Counted from the first letter of the stretch, positions 1 to 13,040 are shown. The stretch is 64,000 nucleotides of DNA from Isoetes taiwanensis (GCA_021234155.1 JAJEKV010000052.1:2474254-2538253); one strand, 5' to 3'. Translations and numbers: made by a program. The notes: generated from the letters alone by a model not told the origin.

Positions 1-487
1 TATCGGTAGCGTTTCAGTTACGTATTGCTGATCATTTTTGGGGGTATGTTCTATGCGTATGTTCTGCATGATGTCTTGGGTTTTTAAAGGATGTGGCCAT
101 TTGAGATATGTGTCTGGGGATGACGAAGCAGTAGCGCCACTTGCCATGGCGCAAATCTTTCCTTTTCAAAAGTATATGCCCCACACCCCGATTTGAACTT
201 TTAACCGGATGAGAGATTAAAATGGGTCTAGAATTTTGCCAAGAAGAGGGGTTCTAATTGTCGCATACTTAACTTACTTGGTTGGGATGGAATAGAAGTT
301 CGATAAAATTTATAAATAATTAAAATGTTAATGTAATGTTTCTCTCTTAGGCGCATTTTTGCTCTTAGGCACGCTTTTCGACTTCGCTGAGTGAAGCTGA
401 TCGTAGGAAATTTATGGGGAAATTATTTTTCATAGAAATACATAAAGAATTGTTTGAAGGTTATTCATTTCGACCTTCTGGGACTCT
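1..487. other. Non-coding stretch, nothing recognised
   Basis: AT-rich sequence with no open frame of note and no protein, RNA or repeat that I recognise. Confidence 0.5.
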
Positions 488-960
488 GAGCTTTGAAATT
501 TTGCCCTTTTTATAAGTACCTTTTCGACTGGTGAGAAAGACCCTCAAACTGCATTTTAAGCTTTGAGCGCCTTTCTCGACTGGTGAAACGCCTTTTACCG
601 ACTAGTCGAAAGGCGATTCACTTCCAGCATGGGTTTTACGCCTTTCGACTTCAGCGGTCGAAAGACCTTCGATTCCCCAAAACTGCGTTTTTCGCTTTGA
701 GGCGCCTTTCGACTGGCGAATTTGGGAAGAGAACCTTTCCCCAAAACTTCGTTTTACTGCGCCTTGAGGCTGCCTTTCATTTCGCTTGGTGAAAAGGCCT
801 TTCCTTCTAAAACCTGGCGTTTACGGCCTTGAGCGCCTTTCATTTCCTTGGTGAGAAAGGCCTAAAACCTGCGTTTTTAAACTTTGAGAGCGCCTTTCGA
901 CTGGCAGTAGAAAGAATATATTCCCAAAACTGCGTTTTGCTTTGGTTGCTTTTCTGCGTT
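488..960. repeat. Degenerate minisatellite, unit about 65-90 bp
   Basis: Six or so diverged units each carry CTTTGAGCGCCTTTCGACTGG, then GTGAGAAAGGCC and CCAAAACTGCGTTTT. Copies begin near 500, 562, 630, 697, 770, 830 and 885. The two small open frames here are products of the repeat, not genes. Spacing is irregular, which suggests an old array with internal deletions. Confidence 0.75.
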
Positions 961-1689
961 ACTGTATTTTCTAAAAATGGCCCTAACTGTTGTGTGTTTT
1001 ATTTTTATTTTTTGCATGTAGCATCACTTGACTAATTTGATTTTTGTCTCTTGCGGTCCTTAATAGGCCGAGATGAGTACATGCTGGAGACAATGAAAAG
1101 ATCGGTTCATTGAGAAAGAAGAGATAGAGAGAAGAGGGGTGGTGACATCGATTGGACATACAAAGCGTGGCCCATAAAGGAACTCCTCATACAAAATTTC
1201 TATAGATGCGTAAAAGTTGCTCAGGTGACTAAAGAAGCTCCGCGTGCCCTTTGCACTAGGTGGTTCATGTGTGTGTGAAGAGGGTGTAATGATTGTGCCA
1301 TATTACACCACTATATGGTCTCTTCACCCAACATGTAATATATATTGTAATTATACATTTATAAATATAAAAGGTATCTCAAAACTAGCATTTTTTGGGT
1401 GATTAAGTAAACAATTTGCTTAATTTTTTGTTGGAATTTGTGATCTATTGTCTATGCCCTAAGAAAATAGAGGCCAAAATGTTGACTAAGAATCTTTTCA
1501 ATTAGAACTTGATAGGTCTAATGCATGTTTAGGTGCATTGTTCTTGTTCTGACACCCTAAGCGGTTCTTGGAAGAAAAGCTGGATGCACACTGGCAGACA
1601 AAATTAGATTATGGGGTTTTGGTCGAGGTGCTTCTTTTGTGTAAATTAACAGGTTCGAGAAAAATGGGAATGGAATGAGTCCCACTTTT
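961..1689. other. Non-coding stretch
   Basis: No coding potential recognised. The right edge (about 1677-1708) carries GTCCCACTTTTAATTAAAT followed by a GACTTCCT-type sequence. Nearly the same 30 bp recurs at about 34948-34976, next to the transposase relic there. Confidence 0.4.
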
Positions 1690-2095
1690 AATTAAATATC
1701 GACTTCCTAAATGAATTCTCTAAAAGATTCCATCAGATTCCTCTAGATTCTCAAAGATTTATATGAGATTCCATTGGATTCCCTCTGGAGTTCATAAAGA
1801 TTCTCTTGTGATTCCTAAAAGATTCTAATAATGAAGTTCTCTAGATTCTCGAGATCCCGGAAGATTCCCTAGATTCTCTTAATTGTACCATAGATTTTAC
1901 GTTAAGATTTACAAAGATTCATTGGATTCCACTAGATTTATAAGATTCTTTCTTGTGATTCCTATAGATTCTTTTAAGATTCTATTGAGATTCCTTTAGA
2001 TTCTCCAAAGATCGGGGAGCATTCCCTAGATTCTCTTAACATACCATGGGTCTATTAAGATTCTAAGATAAGAGATTCTTAGGATCAAGTCAAGT
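1690..2095. repeat. GATTC-rich minisatellite with higher-order period of about 150 bp
   Basis: The motif AGATTCC / TAGATTCTC recurs more than 25 times. Longer blocks repeat at larger spacing: TCTTGTGATTCCT at 1804 and 1951 (147 bp apart), and ATTCCCTAGATTCTCTT at 1864 and 2021 (157 bp apart). This shows that a compound unit of about 150 bp was itself duplicated. Confidence 0.8.
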
Positions 2096-2803
2096 TAATG
2101 GCTGTGAGGGCAGTTGCCAACACCACTCATTGGGAAGCTCGATGAGAGGAATCCAAAGACATGGGTGGCCCTGTAATCAGGCCCTCTAGTGCAAGTTACG
2201 GGCCCTTGAGCCTTGGGTGAGAAAAGGAAGCTTCCTAGAAAGTCCATCACGATAAATGCTTTGCCACCTCACTACATTTTATTGAGGTTACTCACACCTC
2301 ATTTAAAAGAAAAATGTAATTTAATATAAAAGCAATGGCTAGGATTTATCCTAATCTTTTTGATCTATGGTAAAGATCACGCTACACCAAATCACCTTTA
2401 AGGAACCTTCCTTGCACCTTCCTACAAAAATCAAAGCTATGATTTAGCCTTCCCCTTTGATCCGAAGCCGGTTCCGATGGGTTGCATACCCCCATGCATG
2501 CCCATGCATTTATACATCAATATATGGCCAAAGATTTAACTCTGAGAAATTAATGACCGGATGGAAAGGAGCAACGGTGTGTCCCATCAAAGGTGTGTTA
2601 TATATACAAAAATTTATCGGCCGTGACCCAAGACGCCAGCGAACATTTTCTTCAGCTCAAACTTTTTTTTTTTTGAAGAAGCGTAAATTCAATATATTAA
2701 AAGAATGGTAAAGCAAGTGAGGGAGGAAGGAGAAGCGCCTCAAAGAGAGGCGGCGATACTCGACACTCCACAACAAATACGAGAAAAACTGCAACTCACT
2801 GGC
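2096..2803. other. Non-coding stretch
   Basis: Two short open frames (2457-2711 and 2705-2911) have no recognisable domain and sit next to low-complexity T runs. I do not call them genes. Confidence 0.4.
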
Positions 2804-3000
2804 GTAGTTAGACCCAGTATTAATAATCAACATTTGACAATCAAATATTTGCTCAAATCAATACTAAAGATCTTGCGATTATCAAATGAGTATAATATTA
2901 GAATTATTTAGCTCAAACTTGAAGTAGTTAGACCCATTATTAATGTCCAGCATTTGACAATCAAATATTTGCTCAAATCCAACCACACAAGATATAGGTA
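2804..3000. repeat. Direct duplication, 120-bp period
   Basis: GTAGTTAGACCCA..ATTATTAAT followed by CATTTGACAATCAAATATTTG starts at 2804 and again at 2924. The two copies are close to 90% identical over about 60 bp and less alike after that. CAAATATTTG inside it is itself a short palindrome. Confidence 0.8.
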
Positions 3001-4470
3001 TCAAATGGTATAATATATTGTCGGTATTTTTGAACTAGAATTTTGCCTGAGAGAAAAAAAAATATGTGCAACCATGAAACGAGAGCTTTTAAGAGGCTAG
3101 CATGCTATAAACCTCCCAGTAAATATAGCCCAATATTTTTAACATACAAAGATAATGAAACACCCATTTAAAGGAAACAAATGGAAAATAATAAATGGGG
3201 AGAACCATTGAAAATGAGTGTCATGTGGCGCACCAATTCTTTCCATCGCTGCTGAATCACGAGCCCGTTTGCCAATCCGACCCCTCTGCTGTACAAGTCA
3301 ATTTTGTGCTCGAATTGACCACCCAACTGCACATCAAAAACCTGCTCGGTTCTTCAATAGAAATTCATCTTTCTTATTACGCCAAATTTGCTCTATGATA
3401 ATCCACAGCCTTGCCCAGCTCCGTGAACAATGGCTTCTTGGTTGAGTAGATGATCTATTGTTTACCGTTTGGGGTTGCTTATTCCCCGATTACTCGGCGG
3501 GAAGAATGAGAATCCCACCGTTGAGCGGTTGGTTGTGGTTCAGCACAGCCTTTGCCATGAATAATCGATTGAGTCCTTTAAATCCCGGTTCTTTCTGATG
3601 AATTTGGCCATCAGTCACTGTGAAAGAAAGCTTGTTCGAATTTGTGAAGAACCTTCCCTCGCGATTAAAACCCATCTTGCTTGCTCTGTAACGAGGGTAT
3701 GTTGGGAATGCGGCTTTGGGTCTTAAACCAGTTCCATATTATTGCCATTCCCGGGCCTGTGCAAAGGCGCCCAGAGTGATTCTTTTCTATAAATGGAGGG
3801 GCCGGTGTGTGGGATAAGTCCGACCCTATGCAGTTAGATGCCGGAAACCTCCAGTGCCTCCTTTACGCCGAGGCGTTACTGCCTTGCCTTGTTCTTAAAA
3901 ATCCGTTCACAGTGTGAAAAATTACCCTTGGCAGAGTTCGGGGGTTGCATGAGCAGAAAATTTGAACCCATCAGCCCGGGTTTGTACCTGGGCGCCATCT
4001 ATTAAGGTGCATTATGGTTTTATTTAGGGGTTGGGCGAGAACAAACTAAAAGGGCTTTTCTCTGTTCTTGTCATTAAGGCAAGATCCGCGAGGGCTTTAG
4101 CATGCGGTTGATGCCAAAGCAGCAGGTCGCCCATTTAGCGAGTCTATCGCGGAACTTGCGAGGATGCAAGGCTAAAAAAGCCCGATTAGGCCTACCAGCA
4201 GCGGTTGGATTTGCGTTCCTTCTCAACAGCGTGTCTTCTTGCAATTTTTTTAAGCACTTTTTAATTTTTTAATAGCGTGTCTTCTTTCAACTCTTAGAGG
4301 ATGTGTCTACCTCATCCAACAAGTTAATCACCTTCTTCGATAATCTATCAATGCGATTAGTGTCATCCGAATTAGTTTGCCAATGCTTGATGTAGTCGTG
4401 ATGCCATCTTAGATCAATCCCAATTTAGCACTTCTTGAGTTAGTTTTAGAGCTTTGGTTGACACAGCAGG
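3001..4470. other. Non-coding stretch, nothing recognised
   Basis: Short open frames at 3195-3445 (plus) and 3490-3675 (minus) show no domain and no codon pattern I can defend. Some pieces downstream of the minus-strand transposase scrap (below 4470) may belong to its 3' end, but too many stops intervene to follow it. Confidence 0.35.
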
Positions 4471-4472
4471 TG

Positions 4473-4830
4473 TCATAGGTTTGCCATTAAACATCCACAG
4501 TGCCAAATTTCTGCCCCTCTTCTCCACTTGTCCTCTGACGTCTCATCATCCATTGAATGATTGGAATTCCCTTCTCTCTGCCAAAAAGTGAATTGAAGAG
4601 GTTTAAGTGACCTTCCATGTCGAAGCTTATAACCATGCACAGCATTAGGGTTTTTAAGATTAAAAGGGCCTTCAAAACATGCCAACTAAGCCAAATGAAG
4701 ATAAATGAACTGCCAGTCGAAATCGGTACGGCGGGTCCGGTCGTAAAGCTGTTATAACTAACTCTTTGGATCACATTTTCTAGTATAGCTATTGATAGAA
4801 AGTCCAATGAGCTCTGGATTTGGTGCAATA
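4473..4830 (-). pseudogene. Scrap of GHTH-type (DUF7869-like) transposase
   Basis: Two overlapping minus-strand frames together show SLKPLQFTFWQRE, GIPIIQW and MDDETSEDKWRRG. These align with HTKPLQFKFWVRDGIPIMQY in the better-preserved plus-strand relic at 32.5-34.6 kb. At least one frameshift lies between the blocks, so the copy is dead. Upstream parts of the protein (the GHTH motif) cannot be followed. The match covers only about 35 residues, so assignment rests on that conserved block alone. Confidence 0.45.
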
Positions 4831-7590
4831 GATAGATCTAGGTTGAGGATCTTTCCAGCAGGTGCTTTGCACATATTTTTAACCACTTATGATTGTCCAA
4901 ACTCCAAAAATATGGTCTTACCATTTTTGCTATCCTCTGAGATAAAAGATGTGAAAAGCCACCCAGGTGAAAGATCTCAACGAGATCTATCTATTACTGT
5001 AAGTTTCTATATCAACCTCGCTTAGAAAATGTGATCCCGGAGACCAGACCACTAACTTGTTTATTGGCCCCAATGATACAGAGACCGTTTTACGATTGGT
5101 GGTCCTGTAGTCGACAGTTCTTAGAGGCCCTTTTATGATCTCAAAAATCCCTAATGAACTTCAAATGGAGCACTTCTTCTGTAGAGATCCTGTAGGAGAT
5201 AAAGTGACATCCATAGAAAATATTTTAGGTAGCCCTGGAAAGTTGGTCCTTTGTCTATTTGTCACCAAGAAACATGACCTATATTTTCAAATAAATGCAT
5301 CCACATCCTCATGGTGTATCCGGGCATTAGGGATCCCAAATTGACTTTTCAAGAATACTCACAAGCTGTTAAGTAGGATAGGAAGAGGGAAAACATCCAC
5401 GATTCTTTATTTTGTCTGACACAATTATCAAGTTGCAGAGGAACTTTCTAGGATCGAGGTTTAGCCTGCGAGATGTTGAAGCTCAACATGCTCATTAGGT
5501 CCATACTGTCCTAAACCTTGGCACGCTTCGCGTTTCAATACTATTAGAGTTTCCATCAACAATAAGCTATGTAGTGCACGGCTGTAGGTCACAGGTGACC
5601 ATTGCATAACCATTCTCCTTGGTTTCTTAAGCACCTCATGATACTCCAATGTAAAATCCTGAACCATCACTCCATAACTCCAGAGCTAAAATGCTCATAG
5701 TAGGTTTGGGCTGTCCATGCAAGATTACTTGATCATTGAAATACTTGCAAAAGTATGATCTTCCACATGACTTTGGTATGTACTTGAATTGTGGAATATA
5801 AGTCTTCGCTGGTCATCTTATCATGTATAGATAGTTATTGGGTTCCATTGCGGTAAGGTCCTCCACATCCAATAAGTTAATCTACATGATAGTTGATCGA
5901 TCATATGGTCCTTTATATGTTCCCTTATCTTAGCCCTTAGACTTAGTTTGCCTGATCTTATCCGCGAGTCTCCTTAAGCTTAGCACACAAATTTCACTTT
6001 TGCAAAGTTGTTTTGAAGTTGCTAGGGTCACATGCTTAATGCTTAGTCCATAGCCCACTAAGCGTTTGGGGTCTATAGGGGCTCCAAATTCACGAAGCAA
6101 TGCATTTATTTCCTCTAATATGCTCTTAGGGTGCAATGGGATGGCAATCTCTTCTAGATAATAACTCTACCACTGTTCATCCCTTCTTACTCTTATAACA
6201 AGATTGTCGGATCAAGCGCACTAATATTTTTTGCAATTGCACTAATAAAAGCATCTTTTTGTAGATTCCTAAAGATTCCCTTAAATTCGGTGACCACTTT
6301 TGGGTCATAAAAATAGACTAAAATTTAGTTAACGAGGGTGCTCTTTTTTGGCGTCTAGTGTCAAAATGCTGTTCTTTTTACTTTCAGTGCACCATTTTTT
6401 GAATGATCAAAAGCTCCGCAGGAAGTTAACCTGGACAAAAATCAACAAAGTTGGAATCTTAGCTAATTACAACTTTAAAAGCTAACAAAATCTGATTCAG
6501 TTAAGTAGTCCTAAACACAGGAGACAAAGGTGCTATCGCCTCGACAGTCAAAGTACTGATGCTCTAAAAATAATACAAATCACTCGAAAAATTTATCCTG
6601 AACTTGGATCCGCTTTGCAAAGGCTGTCTGAGGTTCATTCACCAAGCACGGAACAAACTTTAAAGATAAAATGTCTATCTTGTATAGGCGGTCCAGAACA
6701 AATTATTTCCAGCAAATGAGAAATAAAAAGTGCTCCAAAGGTCTTTTGTTTTAATATTCTTATCATTACAAAATTTACACAAGCTTTGCATGAAAGCAGA
6801 GTGTATCTGTAAAATGCACCAAAAGTCTTGCTTGCTTTTCAAACAACTTCATTACAAAATATTAAAGCCTCTGCGTGCATAGCGGGAATGTAACTACAAA
6901 TTTACACCTTTACAATGGCGACTTCTATCAATGTCGATCATTATCTCTAATTTGGTTGCTGGCTTGGGCGAAGTAGGCTCTCGGTTTCTTCGATTAATGC
7001 GTCCAGGAAGTAATCCTCGATTTGTTTCTTCAACAATGTCAGCTGTGCTTTCTTGAAGTTTATTATCAACCTTCAAAAGTAAAGTCATTGAAGCCAGGGC
7101 AGTGTTTCATTCAAAGTCGACATCATCCGCGTGATTCTTGTTCGCATTGTTTCCTTCCCTTCTTAATAGGAGGAGCGGCTTGAAGATCATATCTACCGAT
7201 TATATATGGATGCAGCAGCCTTGAAGTGGCATACCAATTTTACAACTGAAGAAGGTTATCTTTGTGGAAGTAATATCTTTGACCCTTGCAATCGAGGAAA
7301 GGGCTCCTCATAAGTCATGTTGAAGGAATTGCTATTAACATATGTCCTTTGCATGAATACGCAAGCTTTTACGGAGTTTGACCGACTTTCTTTTTTACTT
7401 GCTTTTCTAGCCATAAATACATTTGGCCGGTCGGTTCTTTATTTGTTCACCCGAATGGAGTCGCGGTCCACAACTGCACTCTGTGGAATTTGAGCAGTTT
7501 GGCGACCGACTACAAAGTATCTAAAGGAACCTCTAAAACCGGTGCTCTTCAAGATCTTTGTTAAATGCATGTGACCTCCAAACCCGATCT
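4831..7590. other. Long stretch without recognisable genes
   Basis: Several frames of 60-78 codons occur (for example 5135-5344 plus, 5461-5670 minus, 5930-6136 minus, 6894-7088 minus), but none carries a domain that I recognise. Given the neighbours at both ends, this is probably decayed transposon sequence. Confidence 0.35.
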
Positions 7591-7594
7591 TCCA

Positions 7595-8530
7595 CAGTAG
7601 TTTGTCTCGTCCTTTGAAATTGTAAATCCTAACCCATTATGTTTTCTCCATGTTGGCCAGCCCGAGACAAAGGGATCTTAGGCTGGATTCTTTTTGGTGT
7701 AGTCAATGGAACTTTGCAGGGCTGCAAAGCTCTTTTCTACCATTGCATGGCGTCACGGGATAAACTTAAAGGTACTCCAACCTGGTTCAGGCGGCCGGGA
7801 CTTGGAGGTTACAAAAAGTATTGTTACAGCGAAGACAAGCTTTCCACGTTCACCCGAACTTTGAATTTGACATGATGCTGAAATGTCAAATTATTTAAGC
7901 TGGCAGTGGATGGCAGGACCTGAAGTAGTACGTTTTGAAAAACAAATTCCGCGAGGAAATCGATAGTCTCGGCTAAGACTCTCGATAACCCACGGTTGGT
8001 TATAGAATTTGGGCAAATCGCACAACAAAGGTCGACTGACTTTTCTGGAGTCCTCACGGCGGTAAATGGGTGAATACTGGTCGTAATGTGACCCACTAGA
8101 GAAAGCCCGCTGCTCTTCCTAAATATGCCAAGCTCTACCGGCATAGCCGCGGTAAGCAAGAATGCACGGTTTTGTTCTGCTCTCGGTGGTATTGTCCAGG
8201 TATTACATAAAGCAGGAGGTGGCTTTTTCGCGCCGGCAATATCTTTGTTAAGAATTGTCTTTAGTAAGGTTAGGATCCTGCCATGAATGTTTGGGTAAAG
8301 TCAAAGTAGAAGCTGCCACCACACCGTAAAATCGAGCCAACTAAATGCAACCTCAAAAAGATAAGCTTCCGGTAACTCTTTAGGAACGATTCTAAAATGA
8401 AGCGAGGTTTGTCTTTTACGGTCCATGCCATCAATCACAACAGACATATCTTTGTAATGTAAGCTATCAGTGATTTTCGATGCTGCAAGTTTCCTTCTCT
8501 CTAAACTTCGAGCCTCTCAGTGCTCTTGGA
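7595..8530 (-). pseudogene. Decayed GHTH-type (DUF7869-like) transposase
   Basis: Reading right to left, the minus strand keeps the order of blocks of this family in shifting frames. A DPNLT block lies near 8270-8300. A REQNRAFLLTAAMP block near 8100-8180 corresponds to the 'LDN..(K/R)E.KNR' region. SLVGHITTSIHPFTAVR near 8050-8100 corresponds to VGHTHDDIDGFF in the copy at 33.7 kb. ETIDFLAEFVFQN then HHVKFKV follow near 7850-7950, matching EVADWKSFVEGY...LQFKFWV. The longest frame is 7824-8159. Several frameshifts and stops, plus changed His/Asp residues in the core motif, mean it cannot be active. The family probably has an RNase H-like DDE fold, but that is inference. Confidence 0.6.
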
Positions 8531-9524
8531 ACTTTGGCTAAATTTGATGCTGGCAAAATGAGAAGCTTTGTCGGTTTTTACTTAAAGCGGCCCCGCCAAA
8601 AACCCTATGCTTATCGCGGCGCATAGACCGCGACACTTTGCTCAGTGGACATGAAGACCAACTGGTTGCAAACCTTGTTTCTTTGCCCATGCGCGCATAG
8701 ACAAAAAACACTCTTCCTATCGCGGCGCGCCGGCAAGATTGATTACGACTAGCGCGCGCATGATCGATGAAACATTGATTGTGCGCGTGTAGGTAAACAT
8801 GAGCGTAGGTATTGATTGTGCGCGTGTAGGTAAACATGAGCGTAGGTACCGCTTCTCTCTGCGGGAACCTTAGTCGGAGATCTCTTCTCCTTCAAAAGAG
8901 AAACGAGGTTCTTGTGACGGAAAACACACATGTCTCTTGAATCCCTAGAGGGTTAAATTCACTGCTTCCTAGCCCAAGGAAGTAGGAGTAAGAAATGAAC
9001 TTCTGTCCGGCACGGAAGAGATCTTTGTACAAAGGAATAGACCTCTTTCTTGCAAAAGCTATCCATTAGATGATAAAAATTTGAATTTGTTTGGCAACCT
9101 TTCACCAATTCTTGTCGAAATCCACAAGCCAAGCCTTAAGCTTCTAAGCCGGTACATACAAGCTGTTTTTTGGGTGGCGGTAGTCATCAATAAATGGATT
9201 CAAATCCAGCATTTACGCACTCTAGCCATTAGCCCGCTACCTAAGGCATGTATGCTTTTGAAAGCTAGTTGACAAACAATTTTCCTCGTCATGTAGTAAG
9301 AAAAGTTGTCTCCGATCTTACGGCGGCGTTAATAGCGGTAAGCTTCACTGGTCACCCATGGGATTAGGAAACAAATACTATACGCATAGGTTGATAAATA
9401 AACATAAGTCTACTCGGTTGCCTATCTTGGCGCATAAGCGGCACTAATACTATAAGCAACCCCATGGGAAAAAAATATCGGTCCATGTATCTTTCCATCA
9501 CTTAAACTGCAACTCGAATCTGAA

Positions 9525-9533
9525 TATAAATAG
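9525..9533 (+). promoter_or_regulatory. Possible TATA box
   Basis: TATAAATAG stands alone in moderately GC-richer sequence. About 30 bp downstream begins a C/T-rich leader-like stretch (9555-9660). It could be the core promoter of the transposon relic that follows on the plus strand. There is no direct evidence of transcription. Confidence 0.3.
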
Positions 9534-9874
9534 GCCGTAGGGCAGTCATTTCTCACATAGATACCACCTTGCTTCTAGGCGCCCGGCCGCTCCGCTCGCT
9601 ACGCCCTTGAGTTCTCTTCTCCCAAGTTTGCGAGAACATCTCCATACAACTCTACATAAAAGATGCGGTTTTCCTGCCTCTAGTGTAGTTATGGTGATTT
9701 TTAGAATTAGTTTGTTGCATTTTTAGATGTTGTTAGCTTGTGTGGAAAATGAAAAATAGGTTAGTTGCACTACTTTTTTAGATATTTGTTTGCGTATATT
9801 TTTGTATTTTTAGGCAAATATGTAGGTAGTTGCTAGTGTTGTGTCTATCGCGGCGCATAGACACATAGACATAC

Positions 9875-9945
9875 AATGGCTTCTACTCCATCTTGGCGCA
9901 TAGACACAACACTAGTTTTTGTCCATGCATGGAGTAGAAGCCATT
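9875..9945. repeat. Stem-loop, 17-bp perfect arms
   Basis: AATGGCTTCTACTCCAT (9875-9891) is the exact reverse complement of 9929-9945, with a 37-nt loop that itself holds GCGCATAGACA. It belongs to the palindrome cluster around it. Confidence 0.85.
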
Positions 9946-10038
9946 ATTAGGTCTATGTTGCTATAGACACAATTCTTTTTTTTGTCCTTTACGCCGAGAG
10001 ACAAAACTAAGGTGTCTATGTTTCGCATAGATACCCTA

Positions 10039-10070
10039 GGTTTTTGTCTATGCATGCATAGACAAAAACC
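10039..10070. repeat. 32-bp perfect palindrome
   Basis: Centre TGCATGCA, flanked by TTGTCTA / TAGACAA and closing on GG/CC; every base pairs. Six bases downstream is a second perfect palindrome, TGTCTATGCGCATAGACA (10076-10093). Confidence 0.9.
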
Positions 10071-10165
10071 ATTTATGTCTATGCGCATAGACACAATAGG
10101 TATTTTTGTCTACTTGTCATTGAACAACAACCTAGTGTGTCTATCTTTGGCGCGATAGGTTTATT

Positions 10166-13030
10166 ATGTTTTTGTTTTCACTCTTTACTTAGTCTCGGTT
10201 TGTTTTTGTAGCATTCTTTATTTTTTAAGACCTGTTGTACTTTATATTTCTGTAGGAAGAAACCCAAAGGCGAGAAAAGCCTTTTCGGGGATGTGCTGCT
10301 CTGAAGCTCCCCTACCTTTACCTTTATAAGCGTGGACCCGAAATGATAGCCGGTTCTCTCTTAGGAGCGAACATCAATGGTTAATCATTAGAGGTGGTGA
10401 ATATCCCCGCAACCGGCACTATGTGTGTATCGTACATTGCCACGAAATCTTCCTTGCCAAAGTCGAAGTTGACCGGATCAGATTTTAAGAAGTGTGCGAG
10501 AATCACGAAATTCAACTTTTCGGCATGGCTACAATAACGATCACCACCACCGTAGTAAAGGGAGAAGACCACGTATTTTTAGTTGACCCGATGTTTTTAG
10601 GCTGGTATGTCCGGAGAATGAGAATGCCCAAGAATTCATACGAGGCTTGTTTCAAGCAAGAAAAGGTAAGTACTTTTGTTTGTCTATGCGGCGATAGGGT
10701 TTTCTAACTTTTTTGGGGATCTTGTGGAAACAAGAACCTGATGCTTAAGTGCAAGGATCCACTCTTGGAACCCAAAGGCGGTGGGTGAAGCGAGAAATGG
10801 GAGAGCGGAGGTAGAGAGCGGTAGATCCGGATGTAGAGCAAGGGGGTAGAGCCCAGAGGGAGATGAACGGTCCGGATAAAGAGGTGGAACAGACGGAGAG
10901 TTCGAGGAGGAAGAACTTTTTGCCAAAAAGAAGAAAAAAGACGGCAATGTGGCGGAAAGCAAGCCTTGTGGCCAAGAACAGGGCCCTGAATTCAAAGTCA
11001 AGGGAAGCCGAAGAAGTCGAGAAAAAAAAGTCTTCGAAGTGCCTTTTGCCCCAAGGACCCGCACCTAAGATAGCCTCAAAGGGACAGGGACGAAGGCCTC
11101 CAAATCTTTGGAGGACATTGAGAAGAGGTCTTGGGTGCCGGCATTATGCATTTACAGATTGATAGAGTGAAGTTGTGCCCAAAGGATCCTCGAGGGTAAC
11201 AGTTCGTTGCGGTGTAAGAAAGATTTATCCAACCACCGCGGCCTTAAAAAGAAATCGAAATGAGGCGAGGCAAATACAGCTGTGTCCCCACACATAGTGA
11301 TTGTCGACCCTAAAATCTTGTAAAACCTTGGAAGAATTTAAGAAAAGAAGAGGCGACAATTACATGTACATTGTGATTGGTGGAACACACACATTTAAGG
11401 CAAAAGGCGGTGGAAAGAACTCAAGCAAGCAATCTTCTCATCTCTCTACGCTGTCACGTTGGTGTAGCCCGGCGAAGCAAAGCGCTTGCTATGAGCCACA
11501 ACGTGAACAACGACTACGAGGTTGAGCATGAGCTTGTCGGGATAAAATTAAATTTATGCCTGAGAGAATATATGATAATTATAGGGCGAGAGAACCGGGA
11601 AAGAAAGACATAAAGGATGATCCGGGCGCTTATCTCGCTTTAAAGGAGCAATGTGCAATTGAGTGCTTGTTTGACTTCGATCAAAAAAGATGCCAGGACT
11701 TCATTGATTAAATACGACAATAATCTGTTTCAGCTAGCCTTCAGGCGCGGTAGGTAAGTTTCCTAGTTGTTGTGTTTGAATCTCACCTTACTCCATCTTG
11801 GCGCATAGACACTCAATCTTTTGTGTGTATTGCACCACATTTGGGATCTGCGGGGAAAATTTTTGATATGTATCGCGGTACGGTACCTTGAAGACAAAGG
11901 GAAGAAGCACGAGACAAAAGAAAAAAAAAGGGAGAGCCCTCAAACAAAAGGATATGAGTGTGATGCCTTGGAGGGAAATGCGGGGCCTCAAAAGCATGGA
12001 CAAAGTTTGCGAGGTTCTGCAAAAAGTTGTCGACCAGGCGGTTCACCTTAGAAGAAATCACGGACGAGTTTAAACATAAGTATTACTCACGCCTGGCGTA
12101 GGTTTTGTCTGTCTCGTCTTTTCCCTGCAGCCAAAAGATTATGCTACGATGGCCAGAACAACTAATGCTCCATTTAAATTCGACACTTGGGAAAAAGTTC
12201 GGGATTGCATACCCTATTTCCTCGTCAGATGAAAGATAAAACAATTTGCCTCAAATTTTACTAAACCCCGGGTAAGTATTTGCTTGCTTTTTATCTTGCA
12301 TCTTACCATTTGTCTATCTTGGCGCATAGACAAAAGGCTGAGTCTTGCTATGCACGATAGCAAAGATTTAGTTTTAATCCATCTTGGCGCATAGACAAAG
12401 TTAGGTTTTGCTATCGTGCATAGCAAAACCTCGGCTTTAATCTATGGGTCTAAGTTAGATATTGGGGTACAAAAGCACCCGTCCCGGACTCTTGCTTTTA
12501 GTGCTTGATCTGTATTGTGCTTGGGGGTGCTTGGAGGCGGGAACACGATGATCCATTTTAACAAATTGCTTCCTGATCGATGACATGGCTGCTCGAAAAT
12601 CAAATTCGGTTCGAAATGATCTGGCCTTGCCTGTTTTGAGATGGCGAGTCTGTTTCTTGAATTCTTTTGTGGCGGGAATGATCATTGACTTGTACCTCTC
12701 TGAACGAAGCTGTTCTTTGTAGATCCACGGTTTCTACCAGACCTTGCAAAAATTCTACGTACATCACGATCCTCAATGGATCAATGGTTTTAATTTGGAT
12801 GAGGAAAAAAGACTCAAAGTTTTCGGAAATTCAAGCCGGAGAGAAGAAGGCAATCAAGGCAAAAAAGAAAAAAAGAGAGAAAGAAAACTTGCACTCGAAA
12901 ATTGAGCGAGGCTGAGTCTGAGAAGGCTTCAAATTGTCAAAAATGGACCGATTATTTCAATGAAATCACAAAGCCTTTGAAAGAAGGGGATAAAGCAATA
13001 GTGGTGCCTGATTTGTGAAGAGAGTGAAGC
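10166..13030. other. Likely 5' part of a decayed transposon
   Basis: Many short plus-strand frames (10492-10707, 10863-11162, 11301-11613, 11821-12073, 12685-12915) carry Lys/Glu-rich segments but no domain that I recognise. AG/GTAAGT-like donor sites (for example near 10664) and palindromes at 11795 and 12308-12450 separate them. The position just upstream of the DFAENY-type transposase suggests N-terminal exons of the same element. This cannot be proven from the sequence alone. Confidence 0.3.
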
Positions 13031-13040
13031 GAAATTACCA

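Larger units (their letters stand above)
8590..10165. repeat. Cluster of TGTCTAT...ATAGACA palindromes
   Basis: Short imperfect to perfect palindromes share the arms TGTCTAT and ATAGACA with GC-rich centres (GCGGCGC, GCGC, GCATGC, CTTGGCGC). Examples lie at about 8606-8627, 9841-9864, 9890-9908, 9990-10035, 10039-10070 and 10076-10093. The same words return at 11795-11812, 12308-12450, 19960-20045, 21086-21112 and 21213-21233. They fall outside the coding blocks of the transposon relics. In RNA they would form stacked hairpins. I do not know this family. Confidence 0.7.

Noticed and set aside
10684..11162. Overlapping frames of 76-126 codons on both strands
   Set aside because: Biased A/G-rich composition opens several frames at once; no domain on either strand.
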